Assembly (NCBI GenBank): GCA_934667475.1 | Contig: CAKUMB010000008.1 | Span: 27,494 to 91,493, forward strand | DNA from: an uncultured Muribaculaceae bacterium | GTDB taxonomy: Bacteria; Bacteroidota; Bacteroidia; Bacteroidales; Muribaculaceae | Reading direction: 5' to 3' | Length of the DNA: 64,000 bases | Translations under genes and position numbers: made by a program | In this document: piece after piece, positions 8,185-16,425 of the stretch | Layout of the letters: each line of letters opens with the position of its first letter | How positions within the stretch are numbered: position 1 is the first letter of the stretch | The notes under the pieces: model-generated | Databases searched by the model: none | Seen by the model: only the letters and a program-made list of their open reading frames with translations | Told to the model about the DNA's origin: nothing

Positions 8185-10608
8185 CTAAAATTTATGCGTT
8201 AAACTCAACGAAGGCATAAACGGGAACGGGCACACGCCCTTCAGCACCATTTTGCCATTGTGATAGCCCACATACACATTGCTCACGTTGTAGTGGTTGT
8301 AAACGTTATATATGCCCAGACCTATCGAACTCTCGCCATAGCGGCTCAGGATTTTGAGCGACGCGTTCAGGTCGAGGTGGTGGGTGTCGGGCAGCTTGAA
8401 GTCGTTGATGTCACGATATGTCTGGTAGGGGTTGGCCGGCACTTCCTCGCCTCTGAAGTCGTAAGCGAACAGATTGGTATTGCCAGGCAACACATACGGC
8501 CCTATGCCATGCATGAAGTAGCCATACATGTAGCGCGGCTGGCCGTTGATTTCCTCTTGAAGGCGCGGGCTGTAGGCCACCACATAGGGCACCGAGCCGC
8601 GGCGCCCCGTCTGATAGGTCCATGCGGCGCTTAGGTCGAGGCTCAGGCGGTGCGACAGCCTGAAACTGTGACTGAGGTTCACCGACACATTGTTGCGGTG
8701 GTCGGCCGAGGCATAGAAGTCGCGCCCGCCATTCAGCTCCTCGCCGGGGCGGTTGAACGAGCGCAGCGACTTCGACCATGTGTAGCTCACCCATCCTGTG
8801 GTGGCGCCCACCTTGCGCTCCACCAGCAGTTCCACGCCATAGCTGCGCCCGCCGCCAATGGCCACAATGTCGCGCCAGTTGCGGTTGGCCACGAAATAGG
8901 TGGCGCCATTGCGGTATTCGAGCACATTGTCGAGCGTCTTGTAGTAGCCTTCAACGGCCACGTCGAAGCCGTGCCAGCTGTAGTTGAGCCCCGCGCCATA
9001 GATGTCGCTCGTCATGAGCGGCACATCTTTGGTTACCGGCACCCAGATGTCGCTGGGCATCACCAGGCTGTTGGTGGTGAGGCGGTGAATGCCTTGCGAC
9101 ATTCTGGCATACGACAGTTTCAGGGCCAGCGGCTCGGCCAGCTTGAAGCGCACCGAGGCGCGCGGTTCGAGCGCGAGATAGGTCTTTTGGTCAACGAAGT
9201 ATGAACTTAGTCTGAGGCCGTAGTTCAGCTTCAGCCAGTGGGCTATGGTGTAGTCGTCTTCGGCATAGGCCATGAAGCTGTTGACCCACATTCTGGTGCC
9301 GCTCTCGTAGTCGAGGCTGCTGTGCTGCGTGGTGTAGTGGTCGCTGATTGGGCCTGGAAGATCCACATCCCAGTTCATGCCTCCCTTGAATTGCTGCACT
9401 AAGTTATCCTTCACCACATGGGTTGTGGGCTTCAACCACTGCTTCGACAGCTTGGCGCCATAGCGCACCACATGCCGCCGGCCGGCGTTGAGCAAGGCAT
9501 CGGCAGTGAGGGCCAAATCCTGCACGCCCGAATGGTTGGATATGCGGCTGCTCATACTGTTGAGGTAATACAGCCTGTACACATCGTCGATTCTGGTGAG
9601 GTAGTGCACCGAGCTGGTGAGGTTGTACATATACTGGCTGTAGCTGAGGTTCACATTGATGCGGTGGCGCGGTGTGACAAACGAGGTGAAGTAGAGGCTG
9701 GCAAGCAGGTTGTTCCAGCTGCTCTCGGTGGTTTCGCTGCGATTTTCCTCGATTCGGCTCTGCTCGTCGTCAAACACATCCAGGTCGCCAACAGTATCTT
9801 TCACTTTGTGACTCTCGGAGGGCGACTCGTTGTCGACGTCACGGCCATAGTACACCACGGCCGAGAGCCGGTTGGCCTCGCTGAAGCGGTGCACGAGTTT
9901 GGCGGTGATGTCGTAGTATTCCATGTTGGAATAGGGCTGCATGGCGTCGGGGTTGTCGTAGAACCGCTTAAGTATGGGCCGGGCCAACTTGCTGAAATAC
10001 GACACGCGCCCCGCCACATTAAACGAGGTGTGCCCCTTCCATATAGGTCCCTCGGCCTGAATGCGACTCGACAGTATGCCCACGCTCAGCAGGCCGTGGT
10101 AGCGGTTGAAGTCGCCGTCCTTAAGGCCGATGTCGACCACGCTCGACAACCGCGAGCCATACCTGGCCGGGAACGCGCCGCGATAGAAGTTGATGTTCTG
10201 CACCATGTCGGGGTTGATGGCGCTCACAAACCCGCGCATGTGCTCGGCATTGTATATGGCCGAGCCATCGATGGTGATATAGTTCTGGTCGTAGTCGCCA
10301 CCGCGCACAAACAGGCCCGCAGTGCCGTCGCTGCCCGACTGCACCCCGGGGAACCGCTGTATGGCCTTCAGCACGTCGGGCTCGCTGAAAAACACAGGCA
10401 CCGACATTATTTGCTTTTGGCCAAGCGACACCGCGCTCATTTGCGACGAAGCCACGCCGAAATTGCTACGGCTGCCATACACCACCACATTATCAAGGGT
10501 CACGCCACGGGCCAGGCGGCTGCTGTCGGCGGCGGCAGGAGCCGCATCGGCAGCAGCCATATGACCCTGGCACGAGACAAGCAGTATTAGTCCCAGCAGT
10601 GTTCGCAT
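8185..10608 (-). CDS. TonB-dependent outer-membrane receptor
   Basis: An 807-residue outer-membrane transporter. After the N-terminal signal region the plug domain begins almost at once (DNVVVYGSRSNFGVASSQ, about residues 40-170, with PDVLKAIQRFPGVQSGSDG and LFVRGGDYDQNYITIDG). A long beta-barrel follows and ends in LSLTHKF, with a terminal aromatic residue as expected for BAM insertion. Relatives in this family usually have a CarboxypepD_reg-like domain before the plug; none is seen here. The start codon lies one base past the stop of the upstream lipoprotein gene, and DUF4249 follows, so it forms the core of an operon. The ligand is unknown. Confidence 0.93.
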   Translation of the reverse strand: MRTLLGLILLVSCQGHMAAADAAPAAADSSRLARGVTLDNVVVYGSRSNFGVASSQMSAVSLGQKQIMSVPVFFSEPDVLKAIQRFPGVQSGSDGTAGLFVRGGDYDQNYITIDGSAIYNAEHMRGFVSAINPDMVQNINFYRGAFPARYGSRLSSVVDIGLKDGDFNRYHGLLSVGILSSRIQAEGPIWKGHTSFNVAGRVSYFSKLARPILKRFYDNPDAMQPYSNMEYYDITAKLVHRFSEANRLSAVVYYGRDVDNESPSESHKVKDTVGDLDVFDDEQSRIEENRSETTESSWNNLLASLYFTSFVTPRHRINVNLSYSQYMYNLTSSVHYLTRIDDVYRLYYLNSMSSRISNHSGVQDLALTADALLNAGRRHVVRYGAKLSKQWLKPTTHVVKDNLVQQFKGGMNWDVDLPGPISDHYTTQHSSLDYESGTRMWVNSFMAYAEDDYTIAHWLKLNYGLRLSSYFVDQKTYLALEPRASVRFKLAEPLALKLSYARMSQGIHRLTTNSLVMPSDIWVPVTKDVPLMTSDIYGAGLNYSWHGFDVAVEGYYKTLDNVLEYRNGATYFVANRNWRDIVAIGGGRSYGVELLVERKVGATTGWVSYTWSKSLRSFNRPGEELNGGRDFYASADHRNNVSVNLSHSFRLSHRLSLDLSAAWTYQTGRRGSVPYVVAYSPRLQEEINGQPRYMYGYFMHGIGPYVLPGNTNLFAYDFRGEEVPANPYQTYRDINDFKLPDTHHLDLNASLKILSRYGESSIGLGIYNVYNHYNVSNVYVGYHNGKMVLKGVCPFPFMPSLSLTHKF

Positions 10609-10609
10609 A

Positions 10610-11185
10610 TCACTTCACTTTTTTGCCGCTGAGTACCACCCTCACATAGGAAGAAGCCGACGAAAAACCCTTTATATCGTTTTTCTCATCTATTATAACC
10701 CTTCCTTTATCGCCATTGATGTCGATGGCCACAACCTTAATGGTGTGGATAACATCGATATAACTATACTGCGGCAAGTATATCATTTTAGTGATAAGTT
10801 TTCGCCCTTCTATTTCATAACTATACATATACCTGTCAAGCCACCCGTTAAACCTCATGGTGAAATCGGAGCCAATGCTGTCGGGGAAAGTATAGTTCTC
10901 TATGTCTTTAATTTTGCCCGATATGCGTTTGTTGTCATAGCATATTGCATATTCAGATGTCCAATCGTAGTGTGCAAATGCACTGTCACGCAGTTCTCGT
11001 TTGTATTTCAAGTTGGCATCAACGAGCTTGCCGTTCTCCAAGAATGCCTTTCCGTCGCCATCTTGCACACGGGTGATTTTGCCGTCATCAACACCTCCCG
11101 AAGGCTCATCGTCACCGCATGAGACAAACGCCATCGCGCAGCACGCCACCGCCACTATCAGCGACAATAATCTATAAGTCTTCAT
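10610..11185 (-). CDS. Tandem-paralog lipoprotein, copy 1 (nearest the receptor)
   Basis: A 191-residue lipoprotein of unrecognised family. The start at 11185 gives MKTYRLLSLIVAVACC and lipobox cysteine Cys23, followed by the acidic run GDDEPSGG; such an acidic stretch after the cysteine is compatible with surface export in Bacteroidota. The conserved core shared with the next two genes includes KITRVQDGDGKAFLE, DANLKY, YDNKRISGKIKDIENY and a closing LSGKKVK. It diverges from its neighbours mainly between residues 100 and 150. The stop lies one base before the receptor start, so translation is probably coupled. Function unknown. Confidence 0.8.
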   Translation of the reverse strand: MKTYRLLSLIVAVACCAMAFVSCGDDEPSGGVDDGKITRVQDGDGKAFLENGKLVDANLKYKRELRDSAFAHYDWTSEYAICYDNKRISGKIKDIENYTFPDSIGSDFTMRFNGWLDRYMYSYEIEGRKLITKMIYLPQYSYIDVIHTIKVVAIDINGDKGRVIIDEKNDIKGFSSASSYVRVVLSGKKVK

Positions 11186-11222
11186 TTCATTATCTAATTT
11201 TAGGTTAAACATTCGGCCATAG

Positions 11223-11798
11223 TCACTTCACTTTTTTGCCACTAAATATCACCCGCAAATAGGAAGAAGCAACAGAGAATCCTTTAGTTTGCCCTTCGTG
11301 CCTCTCGTCTATTATAACCCTTCCTTTATCGCCATTGATGTCTATGGCCACAACCTTGAGAGTATGAGGCGGATCGTAAAGATTATAATGCGCCATATCT
11401 AACAATTTTGCAATCAGTTTTCGCCCATTAATCTCATAACTATATTTATAACTTCCTTCTCTCTTAAACCTCATAGTGAAATCAGAGCCAATGCTATCGG
11501 GAAAAGGAGTATAGTTTTCTATGTCTTTAATTTTGCCTGATATGCGCTTATTATCATAGCATATCACATAATCATACGTCCAATCGTAGTGCGAGAAAGC
11601 GCTATCGCGCAACTCACGGGTGTATTTCAGGTTGGCATCAACGAGTTTGCCGTCCTCAAGAAACGCTTTTCCGTCACCATCCTGCACACGGGTTATTTTG
11701 CCATCATCTCCTCCTGACGGGTCGTCGTCGCCACACGAAACAAACGCCATTGCGCAGCACGCCACCACCGCTATCAGCAACAATCTATAAGTTTTCAT
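11223..11798 (-). CDS. Tandem-paralog lipoprotein, copy 2
   Basis: A 191-residue lipoprotein with signal peptide MKTYRLLLIAVVACC, lipobox cysteine Cys22 and the acidic run GDDDPSGGDDG. It is closely similar to copy 1 over most of its length: it shares KITRVQDGDGKAFLEDGKL, YDNKRISGKIKDIENY, and an RVIIDE segment before the C-terminus. It sits 37 bases upstream of copy 1 and 39 bases downstream of copy 3, the even spacing expected of tandem duplication. It carries no recognisable enzymatic motif. Confidence 0.8.
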   Translation of the reverse strand: MKTYRLLLIAVVACCAMAFVSCGDDDPSGGDDGKITRVQDGDGKAFLEDGKLVDANLKYTRELRDSAFSHYDWTYDYVICYDNKRISGKIKDIENYTPFPDSIGSDFTMRFKREGSYKYSYEINGRKLIAKLLDMAHYNLYDPPHTLKVVAIDINGDKGRVIIDERHEGQTKGFSVASSYLRVIFSGKKVK

Positions 11799-11837
11799 TC
11801 TAATTATTCAATTTTATCATTAAACAACAGGCCTTAG

Positions 11838-12425
11838 TCACTTCACTTTTTTGCCGCTGAGAACCACTCTTTCATAGGTTGAGGCTAATGAGAAGCCTTT
11901 AATGGCAGAAACACATTTCAAGTCCACTATAAGCCTCCCAGTTTTCTTCTTCGAGTATAAGTCAATTGCAACCACCTTAAATGTGCGTGGTGAATCAATA
12001 TAGCTTTGCCATTCGTATTCAATAAGAGTTGCTATCAGTTTTCGCCCATTGATTTCATACCTATATTCATACATTGACATTAGCGATAATATCATTGTGT
12101 TATCAGCATTAATGTTTATTGGCCATCTGGTATATGGCTGATTGTCAGACACGTCTATTTTCTGAGATATGCGCTTGTTGTCATAACATATTGCGTATTC
12201 GAATGTCCAATCATAGTGCGAGAAAGCGCTGTCGCGCAGTTCTCGAGTGTATTTTAAGTTGGCATCAACGAGCTTACCGCCCTCCAAAAACGCCTTTCCG
12301 TCACCATCCTGCACACGGGTGATTTTTCCATCATCTCCTCCCGATGGGTCATCGTCGCCACATGAAACAAACGCCATTGCGCAGCACGCTACCGCCACTA
12401 TTAGCAACAATCTATAAGTTTTCAT
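11838..12425 (-). CDS. Tandem-paralog lipoprotein, copy 3
   Basis: A 195-residue lipoprotein, the most divergent of the three copies. The signal peptide and first ~90 residues are nearly the same as in copy 2 (lipobox Cys22, GDDDPSGGDDG, KITRVQDGDGKAFLEGGKL). The middle differs: RISQKIDVSDNQPYTRWP replaces RISGKIKDIENY. The end again reads RVVLSGKKVK. Conservation of the signal and the final strand with a variable middle suggests diversification of an exposed face. It lies 31 bases after the Cys/His protein gene and is probably part of the same message. Confidence 0.8.
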   Translation of the reverse strand: MKTYRLLLIVAVACCAMAFVSCGDDDPSGGDDGKITRVQDGDGKAFLEGGKLVDANLKYTRELRDSAFSHYDWTFEYAICYDNKRISQKIDVSDNQPYTRWPININADNTMILSLMSMYEYRYEINGRKLIATLIEYEWQSYIDSPRTFKVVAIDLYSKKKTGRLIVDLKCVSAIKGFSLASTYERVVLSGKKVK

Positions 12426-12456
12426 TCTAATTATCCAATTTTACAGTGAAACAATA

Positions 12457-13275
12457 TCATAATGCCACCAAAGGCTCATACGAGAAAGAGCCCATGAATT
12501 CATTAAATTTATTATAATAGCTCACAGACATTTCATACACGCCTCGGGCCGTAAAGGTCACATTCAGCACATCACCGCTTATACTATTGACCACAGCGGT
12601 GCCTTCAGCTACTGCATCCTCTCCTTTTGGCGAATATATCGAATACTCTACCCTTGAAATTTGGCTTCTCGTGATTTGTGAGGAACTTGGATAGTAGCTG
12701 GCTGCTGTGTTAGGTACTATTTCACCTTGCCCAACACTACAAATAAGCGGGCCATATACCGGCGTGGGCACAACATGATTATAATATTTGCGCTTATCCA
12801 TATCTTTGTAGGGGCCATAGCCAGGAGCATGGCGCATTAATGGACCTTTTCCCCACTTGGACTCATACATTCCACTCACACTTGATTTTACGGCAGAGTG
12901 GTCATCTGAATAATGGATCTTCAACGCATCGTTCTCCGAGACCTCCGAATAATAATCGTTAGTCCAATACTTTGACAAATTTGGTTTTTCATCCTCTTTG
13001 TCATTTATCCAACAGGCTGAACCACCATCAGTCATATTCCACGCATAACTGTGACAATTATACTTCCTACTTGAACCTTCCAGCATTGTAGCAGCTGGAA
13101 ACATAGCACAGCATTGCTCATCAATTTGTTTTAATTGTGAAGAACTTAAATCCTTACTGTATAAAGCGACCTTGATTTGTTGGCCTCCTTTTGTTGAAAT
13201 GGTTGCATAAGTTACATCTTGCGCACCACAAATAGCTGCGACCAACACTAAAACAGATAGTAATATCGTTCTCAT
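12457..13275 (-). CDS. Secreted Cys/His protein with a YNCHSYAW motif (possible papain/NlpC-like fold)
   Basis: A 272-residue exported protein (signal peptide about residues 1-18, MRTILLSVLVLVAAICGA). The centre carries KYNCHSYAWNM with Cys74 and His75, then CWIN, DDHSAVKSS with His126, and SKWGKGPLMRHAPGYG with His149. A cysteine in an NCHSYAW context followed by a histidine in HSAV resembles the layout of NlpC/P60 or CHAP-type cysteine hydrolases, but that is inference. The C-terminal ~85 residues look like a beta-sandwich. It begins 14 bases after the stop of the lipoprotein gene at 13290. DNA here is clearly AT-richer than in most of the window. Confidence 0.6.
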   Translation of the reverse strand: MRTILLSVLVLVAAICGAQDVTYATISTKGGQQIKVALYSKDLSSSQLKQIDEQCCAMFPAATMLEGSSRKYNCHSYAWNMTDGGSACWINDKEDEKPNLSKYWTNDYYSEVSENDALKIHYSDDHSAVKSSVSGMYESKWGKGPLMRHAPGYGPYKDMDKRKYYNHVVPTPVYGPLICSVGQGEIVPNTAASYYPSSSQITRSQISRVEYSIYSPKGEDAVAEGTAVVNSISGDVLNVTFTARGVYEMSVSYYNKFNEFMGSFSYEPLVAL

Positions 13276-13289
13276 AAATGTTTGGTATT

Positions 13290-14027
13290 TTAACGTGAAA
13301 CTATTTGAGACACCTTGGTATACATGTCTGCCTCCTGAACACTTCCCGCCAACTTAATAAAATCTCTCAGCACACGCTCTTCCTCCGCCGAGACATTTCC
13401 TTCTGCAAGCTTAATTTGAGCATTAATCAACAACGAATGCTGTACACTGTAAATAGAGCAATTCGGGCCCTTCAGTTTCTTTTCAAGCACAGAATTTGAG
13501 ATTTTCTCAAGTTTGGCAAGATTATCGCCCACATATAACGCTGGCAACTGCTTCGAGGCCAAATAAAGTTCCACAAAGCCAAGATTAGTGAAGTCTGACA
13601 GCTTGCGGTAGCGTGCAGGCATTGCTTGCGGAGCAAAATTAACATCACGATAGAGATTCAACAGCTTTTCCGGAGCATCCGTTCTTTTTTTCAATTCTTG
13701 AAAGCCATTGAAATTGTTGAACACAACGTTTGCTCCATCAAGCTCGTTGTTGTATGCAAAATAGATGCTGTGAAGAGGGTGACTGACACATGTGGCGACC
13801 AACTCATCGGTTGGCATTGTTTTCAACACTTCTTCAGGAATTTGGCACGCATCCAGCATTTCCTCCAGCGACTGATATTGAATCCAGTTGGCTGGAGAGG
13901 TGATAGAGTCGAAAGAAAACGACTGCCCACTGGCAGTGGGCATTTGCCCTAATCTTTCTGTCATAACTGCATCCGAGCAAGAGCATAACGCCATGCATAG
14001 GATTCCTGTAAATAAGACCTTTCTCAT
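13290..14027 (-). CDS. Hypothetical lipoprotein, first gene of the AT-rich cassette
   Basis: A 245-residue lipoprotein: signal MRKVLFTGILCMALCSC with lipobox cysteine Cys17. The mature part looks mainly helical, with LEEMLDACQIPEEVLKTMPTD, a CVSHPLHSIYFAYNN segment and an ELKKRTDAPEKLLNLYR helix. I do not recognise an enzymatic motif. From memory, similar lipoproteins accompany the NCHSYAW protein elsewhere in Bacteroidales, which would make them a functional pair; this needs checking. It is promoter-proximal, and the whole run down to DUF4249 at 7146 has no gap above 40 bases. Confidence 0.7.
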   Translation of the reverse strand: MRKVLFTGILCMALCSCSDAVMTERLGQMPTASGQSFSFDSITSPANWIQYQSLEEMLDACQIPEEVLKTMPTDELVATCVSHPLHSIYFAYNNELDGANVVFNNFNGFQELKKRTDAPEKLLNLYRDVNFAPQAMPARYRKLSDFTNLGFVELYLASKQLPALYVGDNLAKLEKISNSVLEKKLKGPNCSIYSVQHSLLINAQIKLAEGNVSAEEERVLRDFIKLAGSVQEADMYTKVSQIVSR

Positions 14028-14047
14028 ATCGGCTTTGTTTAGGGTTA

Positions 14048-14055
14048 CAAATATA
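14048..14055 (-). promoter_or_regulatory. Probable -7 box of the lipoprotein/TonB operon
   Basis: Reads TATATTTG on the minus strand, 21 bases before the ATG at 14027. No matching TTTG was found at 19-20 bases upstream, so it may need an activator or another sigma factor. Confidence 0.45.
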
Positions 14056-14282
14056 ATCTCATTGTTTTAGTTGTAAGTTTGGTGTTATGTCACCGCAAAT
14101 ATATGTGAAATAATTTAAATTGCAAACAAATCCACATTTTTTTGTTGTTTTTTTTCAGATTCAGGTTGCAAATGGCACGAAAGGCATGCGAAACGATGCT
14201 TTTTTGTGGTTAATATTATATAGTAAAGCACTTGAATTCAGAGCATTTCATAGCAGGAGATAATTATCAGTTTGTTATATTC

Positions 14283-14320
14283 AAAAAAGGCATGTTTTTT
14301 TTGCAAAACATGCCTTTTTG
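14283..14320 (-). terminator. argB terminator
   Basis: Stem of aaaaaggcatgtttt against aaaacatgccttttt (14284-14319) with a short loop. On the minus strand it ends in a U-tract. It lies about 95 bases after the argB stop. It is symmetric enough to act in both directions. Confidence 0.65.
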
Positions 14321-14412
14321 TATTTATGTCGAAAAAAAACGGTTCAGATGCTGCATGATTTTCTTGCCACGATGCGGCGCAATGAATCAGCACACACGGG
14401 CCACAATGAAAA

Positions 14413-15195
14413 TCAGAGCTGGATGTGGGTGCCCTTGGTGAGGTCGCTGAGGTTGGCAGCGTTGGTTATCACCACCTCATGCACGCCATTGTCGAGGGTG
14501 GCAAAGGCGTTGTCGAGTTTGGGAATCATGCCGTCTTTGATTATGCCCAGCGACTTCAACTGGTCGTATTGCGACATGCGCAGCACGGGTATCACGCTGT
14601 CGTCGTCGTCAGGGTTCATGAGCACGCCATTTTTCTCAAAGCAGTAGACCAGCGTCACATTGTAGTAGCGCGACAGGGCTGTGGCGGTGGCCGCTGCCAT
14701 GGTGTCGGCGTTGGTGTTGAGCATGTGGCCCATGCCGTCGTGGGTGAGGGGGGCAATCACGGGCATCACGCCCGAACCGATGAGCTGCGCCAGGGCCTTG
14801 CCGTTGGCCTTCTTCACATCGCCCACCCAGCCGTAGTCCACAGTGCGCACTGGGCGCTTAGCGCTGAGCATTATGTTCATGTCGGCGCCGGTGAGACCTA
14901 TGGCGTTCTGCTTGTGCCACTGGAGCAGTGCCACGAGGCGCTTGTTGACCAGGCCGCCATATACCATGGTGACTACGTCGAGCATGTCGTCGTCGGTCAC
15001 GCGCCGGCCCTCCACCATGGTGGTCTTTATGCCCAGGCGCTCGGCCATTTTGGTGGCCATCACACCGCCGCCGTGTACCAGTGCCTTGGGCTGCCTGATG
15101 GCTGCCACATCGGTGATGAGGCACTTGAGAGCGACGGGGTTTTCCACAATTTTGCCGCCCACCTTCACGATGAGCAAATCCTGCTTTTGTTCCAT
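14413..15195 (-). CDS. argB: N-acetylglutamate kinase family enzyme (possibly N-succinylglutamate kinase)
   Basis: Amino-acid kinase that phosphorylates N-acylglutamate in arginine synthesis; 260 residues, normal length. Visible motifs are VKVGGKIVENP near the N-terminus, the glycine-rich VHGGGVMATKMAE, LTGADMNIMLSAKR, and the ATP-site segment KDGMIPKLDNA. In Bacteroides the pathway runs on N-succinyl rather than N-acetyl intermediates, so the true substrate here may be N-succinylglutamate. The start lies just 15 bases downstream of a terminator-like hairpin and U-tract. The deacylase of the same pathway may be the M20 gene at 20258. Confidence 0.93.
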   Translation of the reverse strand: MEQKQDLLIVKVGGKIVENPVALKCLITDVAAIRQPKALVHGGGVMATKMAERLGIKTTMVEGRRVTDDDMLDVVTMVYGGLVNKRLVALLQWHKQNAIGLTGADMNIMLSAKRPVRTVDYGWVGDVKKANGKALAQLIGSGVMPVIAPLTHDGMGHMLNTNADTMAAATATALSRYYNVTLVYCFEKNGVLMNPDDDDSVIPVLRMSQYDQLKSLGIIKDGMIPKLDNAFATLDNGVHEVVITNAANLSDLTKGTHIQL

Positions 15196-15209
15196 ATTGC
15201 TGTCACATT

Positions 15210-15257
15210 AAAAAAACAATCATGGCCAGGTGCCATTTCAAGCGGCACCCAGCCATG
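15210..15257 (-). terminator. Terminator-like hairpin between prfB and argB (possible argB attenuator)
   Basis: Stem of catggccaggtgcc (15221-15234) against ggcacccagccatg (15244-15257), with one 2-base internal mismatch and a 9-base loop. On the minus strand it is followed by seven U (15216-15210). The argB ATG is only 15 bases further on, and no promoter box is visible between hairpin and start. It may simply end prfB, or it may control read-through into argB. Confidence 0.7.
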
Positions 15258-15267
15258 AAAAAAACTG

Positions 15268-16381
15268 TTATTCTTCTTTGCCAAACTCCATGAGGTAGGC
15301 CTTGATGAAACCGTCGATGTCGCCGTCCATCACGCCGCCCACGTCGCTCGTCTGATAGCCCGTGCGGTGGTCCTTCACGCGGCGGTCGTCCATCACATAG
15401 CTGCGAATCTGCGATCCCCACTCGATTTTCTTTTTCGAGTCTTCCACCTTGCGCTGCTCTTCCTGGCGATGCTGCAGTTCCTTGTTGTAGAGAATGGACT
15501 TGAGGTTGCGCAGAGCGTTCTCGCGGTTTTTGGGCTGGTCGCGCGTCTCGGTGTTCTCCACCAGAATCTCCTCTTCCTCGCCAGTGTAGGGGTCTTTATA
15601 CAGGTAGCGCACGCGCACACCACTCTCCACCTTGTTCACATTCTGGCCGCCTGCGCCGCCGCTGCGGAAGGTGTCCCACGAGATGCGGGCTGGGTCGAGG
15701 TTGATTTCGATGGTGTCGTCGACAAGCGGAGTGACAAACACCGAGGCAAACGAGGTCATGCGCTTGCCCTGGGCATTGTAGGGCGACACGCGCACCAGGC
15801 GGTGCACGCCGTTCTCGCTCTTGAGGTAGCCGTAGGCAAATGCGCCCTCCACGCTTATGGTGACGCTCTTGATGCCGGCCTCGTCGCCGTCGACCATGTG
15901 TTCGATGGCCGTCTTGTAGCCGTGGCGCTCGCACCAGCGCAGATACATGCGCATGAGCATCGACGCCCAGTCCTGGCTCTCGGTGCCGCCGGCGCCGGAA
16001 TTGATTTTGAGGATGGCGTCCATTTTGTCCTCGTCGCGGCGGAGCATGTTGCGCAGCTCCAGCTTCTCGATTTTTTTGAGGGCATCGGCATAGAGCGCGT
16101 CGAGCTCGTCTTCGGTGAGCACACCCTCCTTGACAAAGTCAAAACCGATGGCCACCTCGTCGACGGCAGCCTCCACCTCGCCGCAACTGTCAATCCAGTA
16201 GTGCAGCATCTTGATTTTCTTCATCTGCGCTTCGGCCGCTTTCTGGTCTTGCCAGAAGTCGGGCACATGAGTGCGCAGCTCCTCTTCTTCGACTTCTATT
16301 TTCTTGTTGTCGACGTCAAAGATACCTCCTCAGCGCATCCTTGCGCTCTTGTATCTCTTTTAGCTGTTCTTGCGTAATCAT
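15268..16381 (-). CDS. prfB: Peptide chain release factor 2, made by programmed +1 frameshift
   Basis: Releases peptides at UGA and UAA codons. Translation starts at ATG 16381 and runs 21 codons (MITQEQLKEIQERKDALRRYL) to an in-frame TGA at 16318-16316. The site reads AGG AGG TAT CTT TGA C, essentially the classic RF2 frameshift site: an internal Shine-Dalgarno, the slippery CTT and a poorly terminating TGA-C. A +1 shift at CTT continues with DVDNKKIEVEEEE and gives a 370-residue protein. The GGQ motif is at about residues 244-246. The codon-recognition tripeptide reads SPY rather than SPF (about 199-201). The gene lies 44 bases after the acyl-CoA ligase. Confidence 0.95.
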
Positions 16382-16425
16382 TCGAGTCTTTAATGATTAA
16401 TTGGGGGTTAGTAAAAAAATGTGAG

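Larger units (their letters stand above)
14028..14412. other. AT-rich intergenic region between the lipoprotein cassette and argB
   Basis: No credible gene is seen. It holds a -7 box for the leftward cassette (14048-14055) and the argB terminator (14283-14320). The rest is an AT-rich stretch with poly-T runs, consistent with a boundary of acquired DNA, though no inverted repeats or attachment site could be identified. Confidence 0.5.

Noticed and set aside
14232..14441. Small plus-strand open frame between the lipoprotein cassette and argB
   Set aside because: It runs through the argB terminator and has no signal, domain or promoter.
15221..15257. Hairpin between prfB and argB considered as an intergenic REP-type repeat
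   Set aside because: It shares no core with the repeats around pnp, and the U-tract on one side makes a terminator or attenuator the simpler reading.
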